DNA of 30,041 nucleotides, from positions 100,098-130,138 of the forward strand of contig NZ_DOPX01000008.1 of NCBI RefSeq assembly GCF_003514505.1, read 5' to 3'. Below, piece after piece: positions 5,708-14,157 of the stretch. Both the position numbers and the translations under genes were made by a program. This DNA is from Proteiniclasticum sp. GTDB taxonomy: Bacteria; Bacillota; Clostridia; Clostridiales; Clostridiaceae. Position 1 is the stretch's first letter; each line of letters starts with the position of its first letter. Under the pieces are notes generated by a model, which saw nothing but the letters and a program-made list of their open reading frames with translations, was not told where the DNA came from and did no database searches.

Positions 5708-7355
5708 TGTGAAAATTATACCTCTTGGCGGAACCAATGAAATCGGCAAAAATATGACAGTAGTAGAGTACAAGGATGAAATCATCGTGGTGGACAGTGG
5801 TCTGAAATTCCCGGATGATGACATGCTTGGTATTGACGTGGTAATTCCAGATGTAAGCTATCTGGTGAAGAACAAGGATAGAATCAAGGGGATTTTTATC
5901 ACCCATGGTCATGAGGACCATATAGGTGCACTCCCTTACGTGCTGAAACAGGTGAATGTTCCTGTTTACGCAACAAAGCTCACTGCAGCACTGATCAATC
6001 TGAAGCTTACCGAACACAGAATTCAAGACGTGGTCACCGTGAATATTGTGAAGGCTAAGGATACAATCAAGCTGGAGAAGATGTCCGTGGAGTTTATTAA
6101 AGTGAATCACTCCATCGCAGATTCCTGCGCACTGGCCATCCACACTCCACTGGGAGCTGTAATCCATACAGGAGACTTTAAAGTGGATTTCACCCCTGTG
6201 GACGGTGAAGTCATTGATCTTCAAAGGTTCGCAGAACTTGGAAAACGAGGCGTGCTCGCGCTGCTTTGTGATTCAACGAATGTGGAAAGAGAAGGATATA
6301 CCATTTCTGAGTCTACCGTAGGGGAAAGTTTCAAGAGAATTTTCCATGGAGTCCGAGGCAGAATTATCATTTCGACCTTTGCATCCAACGTACATAGAAT
6401 TCAGCAGATCATTGAAGCTGGAGTGGCTCAGGGAAGAAAGATCGCTGTATCAGGACGCTCAATGGAAAATATTATACCCATCGCGCTGGATCTTGGATAT
6501 CTTAGTGTGGATGAGAAGCATCTTATTTCAATTGATGACATTAAGAAGTATCCTGACAATCAGGTGCTGATCATCACAACGGGAAGCCAGGGAGAACCCA
6601 TGGCTGCACTTTCCAGAATGGCAAACAACATGCATAGAAAGATTCAGGTAAAACCTGGTGATACAGTAGTATTCTCATCATCTCCAATTCCAGGGAATGA
6701 GAAACCGATTTTCAGAACCATAGACAAACTGTCCAGACTAGGTGCAGAAGTAGTATATGGCAAGCTTGAATCCATCCATGTCTCGGGACATGCATGCAAG
6801 GAAGAAATCAAGCTCATCCATACACTGACCAGACCAAAACATCTGGTACCGCTGCATGGAGAATTCAGAATGCTGAAAGAACACAGGGATCTTGCCATTA
6901 AAATGGGGATGAATCCATCCAATATCGTCCTTCCAGAAAACGGGGATGTCATTGAAGTGCATCGCAGAGGCATTAAGAAGACTGGAACAGTGAACTCTGG
7001 ACATGTTCTCATCGACGGATTAGGCGTTGGTGATGTTGGACGTATTGTCCTTAGAGACCGTAAGCATCTTTCTGAAGATGGTATTATCACTGTAGTGGTG
7101 ACCATGGATAAGGAGAGCGCTTCAGTTGTAGCAGGTCCAGATATCATTACAAGAGGATTTGTCTATGTGAAAGAAGCGGAAGCACTGATGGAAAGTTCCA
7201 GAAAAGTTGTGGCGCAAGCACTTTATGAATGTGAAGACAAGCAGATAACAGACTGGAATGTATTAAAGAATATAATCAAAGACACACTGAAGAATCATCT
7301 GTATGAAAAAACAATGAGAAGACCGATGATTCTGCCAATCATCATGGAAGTATAA
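5688..7355 (+). CDS. rnj: Ribonuclease J (5'-3' exo/endoribonuclease)
   Basis: 555 residues, the standard RNase J length. The metallo-beta-lactamase core has HGHEDH at residues 73-78, a further histidine in VNHSIADSCAL and an Asp in HTGDFKVD. The beta-CASP part contains STFASNVHRIQQI and SGRSMEN, and the later conserved histidine lies in HVSGHAC. The C-terminal dimerisation region closes with RPMILPIIMEV. The enzyme degrades and matures mRNA and rRNA in the cytoplasm. I start at ATG 5688, preceded by TAAGGAGGA (5671-5679). That start lies inside the end of the fur-family gene, implying coupling. A YlbF-family gene, whose Bacillus relative steers RNase Y, follows 14 bases later. Confidence 0.96.
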   Translation: MTKEKDNVKIIPLGGTNEIGKNMTVVEYKDEIIVVDSGLKFPDDDMLGIDVVIPDVSYLVKNKDRIKGIFITHGHEDHIGALPYVLKQVNVPVYATKLTAALINLKLTEHRIQDVVTVNIVKAKDTIKLEKMSVEFIKVNHSIADSCALAIHTPLGAVIHTGDFKVDFTPVDGEVIDLQRFAELGKRGVLALLCDSTNVEREGYTISESTVGESFKRIFHGVRGRIIISTFASNVHRIQQIIEAGVAQGRKIAVSGRSMENIIPIALDLGYLSVDEKHLISIDDIKKYPDNQVLIITTGSQGEPMAALSRMANNMHRKIQVKPGDTVVFSSSPIPGNEKPIFRTIDKLSRLGAEVVYGKLESIHVSGHACKEEIKLIHTLTRPKHLVPLHGEFRMLKEHRDLAIKMGMNPSNIVLPENGDVIEVHRRGIKKTGTVNSGHVLIDGLGVGDVGRIVLRDRKHLSEDGIITVVVTMDKESASVVAGPDIITRGFVYVKEAEALMESSRKVVAQALYECEDKQITDWNVLKNIIKDTLKNHLYEKTMRRPMILPIIMEV

Positions 7356-7369
7356 AGGAGGAACAGACG

Positions 7370-7717
7370 TTGAATATTTATGACAAGTTCAATGAACTGG
7401 CAGCAGAACTAAAAATCCATCCGGATGTGGTGGCGTTTCGGGAGGCTGCGTTAAAAATTCAAGCGGATGAGACCAAATCTAAAATGCTGGAGGATTTCAG
7501 AAAAATCCAAATTGCAGCCTATACAGAATCCATGGATACTGGGAAAGTCACGGATGAAACCACAGAAAAGATGCAGAACTTTGCATCTGTTATCCAGACC
7601 AATCCGGACATCAATGAGTATCTGCAGGCGGAAGTGAGATTTTCCATACTTTTTGAAGATATGATGAAAATCATCAATGATGCTGTAGGTGTGGATGTCA
7701 TTGGTGCTGGCAAGTAG
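7370..7717 (+). CDS. ylbF: YlbF/YmcA family protein
   Basis: 115 residues, almost entirely helical, with the family pattern: amphipathic N-terminal helix (IYDKFNELAAELKIHPDVVAFREA), central FRKIQ and a C-terminal helix with LQAEVRFSILFEDMMKIIND. In Bacillus, YlbF and YmcA form a complex with YaaT that modulates RNase Y and several developmental programmes. The C-terminal cysteines that hold an iron-sulfur cluster in the Bacillus proteins are absent: this protein has no Cys at all. The start is TTG at 7370, six bases after AAAGGAGGA. It directly follows RNase J, consistent with an RNA-turnover role. The symbol is given by family similarity; it could equally be a YmcA-type paralogue. Confidence 0.82.
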   Translation: MNIYDKFNELAAELKIHPDVVAFREAALKIQADETKSKMLEDFRKIQIAAYTESMDTGKVTDETTEKMQNFASVIQTNPDINEYLQAEVRFSILFEDMMKIINDAVGVDVIGAGK

Positions 7718-7730
7718 AATTAGCCTTTGG

Positions 7731-7764
7731 AAGCAGTGAGTATAAAAGCTCGCTGCTTTTCTTT
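7731..7764 (+). terminator. Terminator after ylbF
   Basis: A 10-bp stem with one G-U pair (7731-7740 with 7749-7758, loop 8) is followed by TTCTTT. It closes the alaS-to-ylbF cluster. Confidence 0.65.
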
Positions 7765-7838
7765 AAGAAAAAAATCAGAAGTTTAATCGGTTACATCCGG
7801 ATCTCCATGGAAGAAATCCTACATACTCAAGGATTTTA

Positions 7839-7847
7839 TGCTATAAT
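7839..7847 (+). promoter_or_regulatory. Extended -10 promoter of typA
   Basis: TG-C-TATAAT (7839-7847) is an exact extended -10 located 32 bases upstream of the typA start. The hexamer at -35 spacing (CTACAT) is poor, as expected for extended -10 promoters. Confidence 0.65.
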
Positions 7848-7879
7848 AACTTGTTAGATATAGAAACTGGAGGAATAAG

Positions 7880-9697
7880 ATGTCATATAAAAGAGAAAAT
7901 GTGCGAAATATCGCCATCATAGCTCACGTTGACCATGGTAAGACAACCCTGGTGGATGCGATGCTAAGACAATCCAATACATTTAGAGCCAATGAGAAAG
8001 TGGAAGAAAGAGTTATGGATTCCAATGATCTTGAAAGAGAACGAGGAATCACCATATTATCCAAGAACACTTCTATTCATTACAAAGGGTATAGAATAAA
8101 TATTGTTGACACACCAGGTCATGCGGATTTTGGTGGTGAAGTGGAACGAGTCCTCATGATGGTGGATTCAGTGCTGCTGGTGGTGGATTCCAATGAAGGA
8201 GCTATGCCACAGACAAAGTTTGTGCTGAAGAAAGCCCTGGAGGCTGGATTAAGCCCAATGGTTGTGGTCAATAAGATCGATAAGAAGGATGCAAGACCAG
8301 AGGAAGTCATCGATGAGGTATTTGACCTGTTTGTGGAGCTTGGAGCTACCGATGAGCAGTGTGACTTCCCAATCATCTATGCTTCTGCAAGAGATGGATA
8401 TGCAGGAGATGATCCAAGTGATGAAATGGTTGATATGATTCCACTTCTCGAAAAGATCATTGAATATGTGAAGCCACCAGAAGGTGATATAGCCGGACCT
8501 TTCCAGATGCTGATTACAACTTTGGACCATAATAATTTCGTTGGAAAGATTGCCATTGGCAAAATCACCAGAGGAATTGCAAAGAGAAATCAGGCCATTG
8601 CTGTTATTGATATTGATGGAAATATCAAAAAGACCACCATCTCCAACCTTTATCTTTATGATGGACTGAAAAGAGTAGATACAGATGAAGCGGCTATTGG
8701 AGATATCGTAGCGATTTCAGGAATTGGTGACGTTCATATTGGAGATACGGTAACAGATGCCAATGCACCTGAGGCATTGCCATTTGTTCACATAGATGAA
8801 CCCACTCTATCCATGAACTTTATGGTCAATGATTCACCTTTCGCTGGACAAGACGGGAAGTTCATCACATCAAGACATCTTCGAGACAGACTGATGAAAG
8901 AACTTGAAACCAATGTTTCTCTTCGTGTAACAGAGCTTACGCCAGATACATTTGAAGTATCAGGAAGAGGAGAACTTCATCTTTCCATTCTGATTGAAAC
9001 CATGAGAAGAGAAGGTTATGAAGTTCAGGTTTCCAAGCCTAGAGTAATCAATAAAGAGATTGATGGGGTTCTCATGGAACCTATGGAGTTTTTGACCATC
9101 GATGTACCTGAAGAGTTCATGGGGACAGTTATGGAAAAACTCGGACCTAGAAAAGCGGAAATGGTCAATATGACATCTGCTGTCAATGGATATACCAGAC
9201 TGGAGTTTGTGATTCCTGCTAGAGGACTGATAGGGTTCAGAAACGAGTTCATGACAGATACCAGAGGTAATGGAATCATGAACCATGTATTCCAGGGATA
9301 CGACAAAGTTAAGGGTGAAATGCCTGGCAGAAGCCGTGGTTCTCTGGTAGTATTTGAGACAGGAGATGCAATCACCTATGGACTGTACAATGCTCAAGAA
9401 AGAGGAACACTCTTTATTGAAGCGGGTACTCCAGTTTATGCGGGTATGGTTTGCGGTGAGTGTTCCAGAGCAGAAGATATCGACGTGAATGTCTGTAAGA
9501 AGAAGCAGCTGACCAATACAAGAAGCTCAGGTGCAGATGATGCTCTTAAACTTGTGCCAGTAAAGAAAATGACACTGGAAAACTATCTGGAATTTGCTGC
9601 TGAAGACGAGATTGTGGAAGTGACACCACTGAACATCAGACTCCGTAAGAAATATCTGGACCATACACAGAGAAAGCGTGCAGCGCGTAATAAATAA
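7880..9697 (+). CDS. typA: Ribosome-associated translational GTPase TypA/BipA
   Basis: 605 residues, the standard TypA length. The G domain has P-loop AHVDHGKTT (15-23), switch I RERGITI, G3 DTPGHADF (77-84) and NKIDK (131-135). EF-G-like domains III and V follow (SGRGELHLSILIE; ARGLIGFRNEFMT). The C-terminal TypA-specific domain carries a basic tail that inserts in the ribosomal A site in BipA structures. It acts in 50S assembly and stress-dependent translation. ATG 7880 follows GGAGGA at good spacing. It is separated from upstream genes by a terminator and has its own extended -10 promoter; mltG follows 30 bases later with no terminator between, so the two are probably co-transcribed. Confidence 0.97.
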   Translation: MSYKRENVRNIAIIAHVDHGKTTLVDAMLRQSNTFRANEKVEERVMDSNDLERERGITILSKNTSIHYKGYRINIVDTPGHADFGGEVERVLMMVDSVLLVVDSNEGAMPQTKFVLKKALEAGLSPMVVVNKIDKKDARPEEVIDEVFDLFVELGATDEQCDFPIIYASARDGYAGDDPSDEMVDMIPLLEKIIEYVKPPEGDIAGPFQMLITTLDHNNFVGKIAIGKITRGIAKRNQAIAVIDIDGNIKKTTISNLYLYDGLKRVDTDEAAIGDIVAISGIGDVHIGDTVTDANAPEALPFVHIDEPTLSMNFMVNDSPFAGQDGKFITSRHLRDRLMKELETNVSLRVTELTPDTFEVSGRGELHLSILIETMRREGYEVQVSKPRVINKEIDGVLMEPMEFLTIDVPEEFMGTVMEKLGPRKAEMVNMTSAVNGYTRLEFVIPARGLIGFRNEFMTDTRGNGIMNHVFQGYDKVKGEMPGRSRGSLVVFETGDAITYGLYNAQERGTLFIEAGTPVYAGMVCGECSRAEDIDVNVCKKKQLTNTRSSGADDALKLVPVKKMTLENYLEFAAEDEIVEVTPLNIRLRKKYLDHTQRKRAARNK

Positions 9698-9727
9698 TAC
9701 GAACAATCTAGAGCAGGGGGGACTATC

Positions 9728-10750
9728 TTGAAAAAGTTTTTATTCATTTTGCTTTTCTTTGTACTGATTCTTGCAGGGACAGGCCTTGTGGGATATGCTT
9801 ATTACAACAGTGTGGGAGAAAAACCACTGAACACGAATGAAGAGATCATTGAAGTCAATGTGGAACCCAACGATAACTTCAGTAGAGTGCTGACTCGTCT
9901 GGACAATGAAGGTCTACTCAGAAATCTTCTTTTGACCAGAGTCTATTTCAGATTCAATCCGATTGAGACAGCGTTGAAGCCAGGAACGTTCAAAATTAAT
10001 GCTCAGGGTTCTCTCCATGAAATCATTCAGCAGCTGAATGAAGGAGAGGATATTTATGAGGTTACAGTAACCATTCCAGAAGGATTCACCATTGAAAGAA
10101 TGGGAGAAGCTTTTGAAGAAAAAGGACTGTTTTCCAAAGAAGCGTTCATCCAGGCGGTAAAGAATTATATCGTGCCAAGCTGGCTGGAAAATACGGATGA
10201 AAGACATTATGTGCTGGAAGGATATCTTGCACCAGCAACCTATAAGTTCAGAAAAGGTCAGACTCCAAGCTTTGTGGTGGATACGATGTATAAAGCATTT
10301 GTCAACAGAATGTATGCAGTGCTGAAAGAAACGGGAGAGGATCTTCCCACGTCCGAATGGAATGAACTGATTACCATCGCTTCTATGATTGAGAGAGAAG
10401 CAGCCAGTGTTGAAGAGATGCCTCGAGTCGCTTCGGTAATCTACAACAGATTATCCCGTGGAGACAAACTTCAGCTGGATGCTACCGTTGTATATGCTCT
10501 AGGTCTGAATGCGAAAGACAAGGTGACATTAGAGGACTTGAAAGTGGAGTCTCCCTATAATACGTACTATGTTCGGGCGCTTCCCATTGGTCCCATCGCA
10601 AGCCCTGGTGCGGCAGCGATAAAAGCTGCGATCAATCCTGAAATCACAGAGTATCTTTATTATGTGTTGGATCCAAGCATCAGGCAGCATTATTTCACCA
10701 GTGATTACAATGAGTTCCTCCAGAAGAAAAGAGAGTTTCAGGGGAACTAG
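9728..10750 (+). CDS. mltG: Endolytic peptidoglycan transglycosylase MltG (YceG-like)
   Basis: 340 residues. Residues 3-26 form a single N-terminal membrane anchor, followed by an extracytoplasmic LysM-like region and the YceG catalytic domain. The catalytic glutamate is Glu222 in the motif IASMIERE; other family blocks are LQLDATVVYALG (248-259) and SPYNTYYVRALPIGPIASPG (275-294). It cuts nascent glycan strands and sets chain length at the membrane. The start is TTG at 9728 with AGGGGGGA upstream; the anchor begins immediately (MKKFLFIL), supporting this start. It sits downstream of typA and is closed by a strong terminator. Confidence 0.94.
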   Translation: MKKFLFILLFFVLILAGTGLVGYAYYNSVGEKPLNTNEEIIEVNVEPNDNFSRVLTRLDNEGLLRNLLLTRVYFRFNPIETALKPGTFKINAQGSLHEIIQQLNEGEDIYEVTVTIPEGFTIERMGEAFEEKGLFSKEAFIQAVKNYIVPSWLENTDERHYVLEGYLAPATYKFRKGQTPSFVVDTMYKAFVNRMYAVLKETGEDLPTSEWNELITIASMIEREAASVEEMPRVASVIYNRLSRGDKLQLDATVVYALGLNAKDKVTLEDLKVESPYNTYYVRALPIGPIASPGAAAIKAAINPEITEYLYYVLDPSIRQHYFTSDYNEFLQKKREFQGN

Positions 10751-10766
10751 TTCTTTACACAAAGAT

Positions 10767-10802
10767 GAAACCTCTAATCCTTAGGATTGGGGGTTTCTTT
10801 TT
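10767..10802 (+). terminator. Strong terminator after mltG
   Basis: A 14-bp stem with two G-U pairs (10767-10780 with 10784-10797) and a 3-nt TTA loop is followed by TTTTT. It ends the typA-mltG unit. Confidence 0.88.
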
Positions 10803-10831
10803 CGAAATGAGAAGGAAGGAAGTGGAAGACA

Positions 10832-11410
10832 ATGATCGTCAACGAAGAAGTAAAGCTTCAGAAAAAAGAGCTCAGAAGGAAGCTGATGGATAAACAGCAC
10901 AATCTGGATCCGATGTACAAGGAATCGGCATCTAAAGAAATTCTGGAAGTGCTGAAAAAACAGAAGGACTATTTGCTTGCAGGGACAATATTCATATATG
11001 TGGGACAGGAAACAGAAGTGAATACTACGCTGATCATTCAGGATGCGCTGGCAAAAGGCAAGAGAGTTCTGGTGCCGAAGACTGTATCCTTAGGTCATAT
11101 GGAAGCATGTGAGATTGACTCTATGGAAGATCTTTCTCCAGGTCTTCATGGGATTCTAGAACCGAAAGATCTGGCCTATCAGATGGATCCAGGGAAAATA
11201 GATATTGCCTTTGTTCCATGTGTCGCATTCACAAAAGAAGGATACCGATTAGGATATGGCGGTGGGTTCTATGACAGATTTCTGCCTCGAGGGAGGTTCA
11301 AACGAATCCTTATAGCATTCTCTGAAATGGAAGAAGATGCACTTCCCAGGGATGTCTTTGATGAAAAAGTGCATGGCATACTTACGGAAAAAGGATACAG
11401 TAATCTGTAG
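10832..11410 (+). CDS. 5-formyltetrahydrofolate cyclo-ligase
   Basis: 192 residues of the MTHFS/YgfA family. It uses ATP to convert 5-formyl-THF (a storage and inhibitory form) to 5,10-methenyl-THF, feeding one-carbon metabolism. Visible features are the basic N-terminal helix KKELRRKLM, the substrate-region IYVGQETEVNT (55-65), FVPCVAFTKEGYRLG and the phosphate-binding signature GYGGGFYDRF (141-150). ATG 10832 follows an AAGGAAGGAAG stretch. It lies only 29 bases past the mltG terminator and no clear promoter is visible, so it may depend on readthrough or an unrecognised start. The gene is known as yqgN, fthC or fau in different species. Confidence 0.93.
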   Translation: MIVNEEVKLQKKELRRKLMDKQHNLDPMYKESASKEILEVLKKQKDYLLAGTIFIYVGQETEVNTTLIIQDALAKGKRVLVPKTVSLGHMEACEIDSMEDLSPGLHGILEPKDLAYQMDPGKIDIAFVPCVAFTKEGYRLGYGGGFYDRFLPRGRFKRILIAFSEMEEDALPRDVFDEKVHGILTEKGYSNL

Positions 11411-11458
11411 TCAAGTGTTGTGGAGCCTGCTGAGTGACAATGAAGAGGAAGCAAAGGT

Positions 11459-11487
11459 TTGATAAGTATTGTCAAATCCTATATAAT
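11459..11487 (+). promoter_or_regulatory. Sigma-A promoter of trmR-trhP-udk
   Basis: TTGATA (11459-11464) and TATAAT (11482-11487) are separated by 17 bp, one mismatch from consensus. The transcript would begin near 11494, about 40 bases before the trmR start. Confidence 0.8.
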
Positions 11488-11533
11488 AGTATAGGAAATT
11501 TTAGCGAACTAAGTGTCAGGTACAGGTGAAGAG

Positions 11534-12175
11534 ATGAGTGGAATTGTCCATAAAAAAGTGACTGAGTACATAGAGAATTTTGGTGGTATTCAGGAGCTGC
11601 AAGATTTAGAGCATTATGCAAAAGAGAATTATGTGCCCATTGTGATGAAAGATGCAGCAAGGTTTTTAGGGTTCATGATTGCTGCCAATAAACCACGGAC
11701 CATTCTTGAGCTTGGAACAGCCATTGGTTATTCGGCTCTTGTGATGGCCATGCATGGAGAAGGTCAGATTACTTCAGTGGAAAGAGAGGAGTCCATGCGG
11801 GAACTCGCTCTGGATAACATAAAAAAGAAAGGGTACGAGGATAGGATTCAGGTGGTTCTGGATGATTGTGCTGCTTTTTTAAGAAAGAGTGAAGCGATGT
11901 ATGATTTTATTTTCATGGATGCCGGTAAGTCTCATTACCGGGAATATCTGGACTTGTCACTGCCAAGACTGTCGGAAGATGGTATGATCCTCTGTGATAA
12001 TGTCCTTTATAAGGGATTGGTGGCTGAAGAAGAAGTGGCTAGAAAACATAGGACCAACATCGTGAATCTGAAAGAGTTTATCCGATATGTCCATGAAAGA
12101 GAAGACCTTGTTGTCTCGCTGCTCAGTATCAGCGATGGAATGTTGTTAATCAGGAGGAAAAATAAAAATGTTTAA
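11534..12175 (+). CDS. trmR: tRNA 5-hydroxyuridine(34) methyltransferase TrmR-like (O-methyltransferase)
   Basis: 213-residue class I SAM methyltransferase of the YrrM/COMT type. Motif I is ILELGTAIGYSALVMA (57-72), followed by the acidic SVERE and the VVLDD block. The metal and catalytic region is DFIFMDAGKSHY (124-135), with CDNVLYKG further on. Bacillus TrmR methylates ho5U34 to mo5U34 in tRNAs reading NNN family codons. Assignment beyond generic O-methyltransferase rests on synteny: it is followed by a U32 TrhP-like gene and udk, as in Bacillus. I start at ATG 11534, preceded by AGGTGA (11524-11529); an in-frame GTG at 11513 is possible but lacks an SD. It overlaps trhP by 8 bases. Confidence 0.88.
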   Translation: MSGIVHKKVTEYIENFGGIQELQDLEHYAKENYVPIVMKDAARFLGFMIAANKPRTILELGTAIGYSALVMAMHGEGQITSVEREESMRELALDNIKKKGYEDRIQVVLDDCAAFLRKSEAMYDFIFMDAGKSHYREYLDLSLPRLSEDGMILCDNVLYKGLVAEEEVARKHRTNIVNLKEFIRYVHEREDLVVSLLSISDGMLLIRRKNKNV

Positions 12176-13394
12176 ACCGGAACTATTAGCCCCTGCGGGC
12201 AATCTCAGCAAACTGAAAACTGCAATCGACTATGGTGCTGATGCAGTATTTATGGGAGGGGCAAGATTAAACCTTCGTGCATTTTCGGACAACTTCACCA
12301 ATGAAGAAATGACGGAAGGATTGAAGTATGCTCATGACCGCGGGAAAAAGGTCTATGTGACCATCAATGTGTTTCCTCATGAAAGTGACATGAAAGGTCT
12401 TGAGGAGTATCTGGTCAGCTTGGAAGAGCTGGGTGTGGATGCCCTCATTGTATCGGATCCTGGAATTATAATGACCGCAAGAGAAGTGGTACCCAATATG
12501 GAGCTTCATTTGTCCACACAGGCGAACAATGTGAACTCCAGATCGGCTATTTTCTGGCACAAGATGGGGGTTCAGCGTATTATTCTTGCTAGAGAGCTGA
12601 CCATGAAAGAAATTCATGCGATACGGGAGAATATTCCTGAAGAGCTGGAGCTTGAAGCCTTCGTCCATGGTTCCATGTGCATGGCCTATTCGGGTCGTTG
12701 CCTTTTATCCAACTATATGACTGGCCGTGATGCGAATAGAGGAGCGTGTGCTCAGCCCTGCAGGTATAAATATTATCTGATGGAAGAAAAGCGTCCAGGT
12801 GAACTGATGGAGATTACAGAAGACGAACGTGGCACGTATATTATGAACTCCAAGGATATGTGCATGATTGAGCACATTCCGGAACTGATCCAATCTGGTC
12901 TGCAGTCTTTGAAGATTGAAGGTCGTATGAAGTCGGAATTCTATGTGGCTGCCATCGTAAAGGCATACCGTGCTGCCATTGATTCGTATATGGAAAACCC
13001 GGAAGCATACCAATATAATGAGAAATGGATGGATATTCTCAGCATGGTGAGTCATAGAGAGTACTATACAGGATTCTACTTTGGCCGAGGAAACTCTCAA
13101 GTATACGGCTCCAGTTCTTATGTAAGAACCCATGAACTTGTGGGGATCGTCAAAGAGGATCTTGGACAGGGGAGATATCTCATAGGTCAGAAAAACAGAT
13201 TGTTCCCAGGAGATAAAATCAAGATAATGAGACCATCTGATGATATAATAGAAACTGTAATCACAGAGTTCATGGATGAAGAAGGAAATCAAATAGATGT
13301 GGCGAACAAAGCAGCAATGGATTTCAGCGCTTACTCAGAAGTGAGACTTCAACCAAATGATATACTGATAATAGAGAAGGATGATGTAGAATGA
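12168..13394 (+). CDS. trhP: U32 family tRNA hydroxylation protein TrhP-like
   Basis: 408 residues. An N-terminal TIM-barrel-like domain begins ELLAPAGNLSKLKTAIDYGADAV. The U32 signature EAFVHGSMCMAYSGRCLLS spans 163-181. Four conserved cysteines (C171, C178, C194, C198) are the expected iron-sulfur ligands. U32 proteins were first called collagenase-like peptidases, but YegQ and Bacillus YrrN/YrrO (TrhP) are needed for prephenate-dependent 5-hydroxylation of U34 in tRNA. Only one copy is present, whereas Bacillus has two adjacent paralogues. ATG 12168 has GGAGG upstream; it overlaps trmR by 8 bases and udk by 4 (ATGA), so all three should be coupled. Together with trmR it should install mo5U34. 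Confidence 0.9.
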   Translation: MFKPELLAPAGNLSKLKTAIDYGADAVFMGGARLNLRAFSDNFTNEEMTEGLKYAHDRGKKVYVTINVFPHESDMKGLEEYLVSLEELGVDALIVSDPGIIMTAREVVPNMELHLSTQANNVNSRSAIFWHKMGVQRIILARELTMKEIHAIRENIPEELELEAFVHGSMCMAYSGRCLLSNYMTGRDANRGACAQPCRYKYYLMEEKRPGELMEITEDERGTYIMNSKDMCMIEHIPELIQSGLQSLKIEGRMKSEFYVAAIVKAYRAAIDSYMENPEAYQYNEKWMDILSMVSHREYYTGFYFGRGNSQVYGSSSYVRTHELVGIVKEDLGQGRYLIGQKNRLFPGDKIKIMRPSDDIIETVITEFMDEEGNQIDVANKAAMDFSAYSEVRLQPNDILIIEKDDVE

Positions 13395-14068
13395 AAAAAC
13401 CGATACTCATTGGTATTACCGGAGGAACGGGATCTGGTAAAAGTACAGTAGCAAAGTCCATTTACAGGAACTTCAAGAAAGAGAGTATTGCAATCATCAT
13501 GCAGGACTCCTATTACAAAGATCAGAGTCATTTGACATTCGATGAAAGAACAAAAACAAATTATGATCATCCTCACGCATTTGATACACCGCTTTTGATA
13601 GAGCACTTAGAAACTCTCCTGAGAGGCGAAGCCATTGAAATGCCAATCTATGACTTCACTGTTCATAACAGAAAAAAAGAAACGATCAAGGAAGAGCCCA
13701 AGGATATTATCATCGTAGAAGGAATTCTTATTCTGGAAGATGAAAAATTACGGGATTTGTTTGATATTAAAATCTACGTGGATACAGATGCAGATATCAG
13801 AATCCTAAGAAGACTTACAAGAGATATCAGGGACAGAGGGAGAACACTCGAATCGGTCATTGAGCAGTATCTCAGCGTTGTTCGTCCGATGCACCTGCAG
13901 TTCATCGAACCAACCAAAAGATACGCAGATCTTATTGTACCGGAAGGCGGCAAGAACAGAGTAGCTATTGATATTCTGGTTTCAACCATTAAACAGCACC
14001 TGACCGAACAACCTCAGGATGAATCTTCATTCAGCCATGTTCAGGAAATACTGAAATCTGATTCATAG
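13391..14068 (+). CDS. udk: Uridine kinase
   Basis: 225 residues, slightly longer than the usual 205-215 because of a Ser/Glu-rich C-terminal tail. The P-loop is GGTGSGKST (10-18); other family blocks are MQDSYYKDQSHL (with the catalytic-region Asp), NYDHPHAFD, PIYDFTVHNR, VEGILIL and RRLTRDIRDRGRT. It phosphorylates uridine and cytidine for pyrimidine salvage. The ATG overlaps the trhP stop as ATGA. The trmR-trhP-udk order is also seen in Bacillus, where greA follows; here a terminator and aroE follow instead. Confidence 0.95.
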   Translation: MKKPILIGITGGTGSGKSTVAKSIYRNFKKESIAIIMQDSYYKDQSHLTFDERTKTNYDHPHAFDTPLLIEHLETLLRGEAIEMPIYDFTVHNRKKETIKEEPKDIIIVEGILILEDEKLRDLFDIKIYVDTDADIRILRRLTRDIRDRGRTLESVIEQYLSVVRPMHLQFIEPTKRYADLIVPEGGKNRVAIDILVSTIKQHLTEQPQDESSFSHVQEILKSDS

Positions 14069-14077
14069 AAAATTAAC

Positions 14078-14104
14078 AAGGGAGCGTTGCTCCCTTTTGT
14101 TTAT
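14078..14104 (+). terminator. Terminator after udk
   Basis: An 8-bp stem (14078-14085 with 14089-14096, AAGGGAGC/GCTCCCTT) with loop GTT is followed by a T-rich tract. Confidence 0.88.
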
Positions 14105-14126
14105 TTTCAGGTACAGTAAATATAAT
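14097..14126 (+). promoter_or_regulatory. Probable promoter of aroE-pilT
   Basis: TATAAT at 14121-14126 is exact. The best -35 is TTGTTT-like (14097-14102), at 18-bp spacing and overlapping the T-tract of the preceding terminator. Confidence 0.5.
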
Positions 14127-14157
14127 AGAGTTAAGAACAAAAGAGAGGAGCATACAT

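Noticed and set aside
5682..6224. 180-codon minus-strand frame over the RNase J N-terminus
   Set aside because: It covers the HGHEDH-encoding region of a clear RNase J gene and has no recognisable motif.
12705..13292. 195-codon minus-strand frame inside the U32 gene
   Set aside because: Antisense to conserved Fe-S cysteine codons; no SD or family match.
12168..13394. Calling the U32 protein a collagenase-like protease
   Set aside because: The neighbouring trmR and the four Fe-S-type cysteines favour the tRNA hydroxylation role; the protease label is historical.
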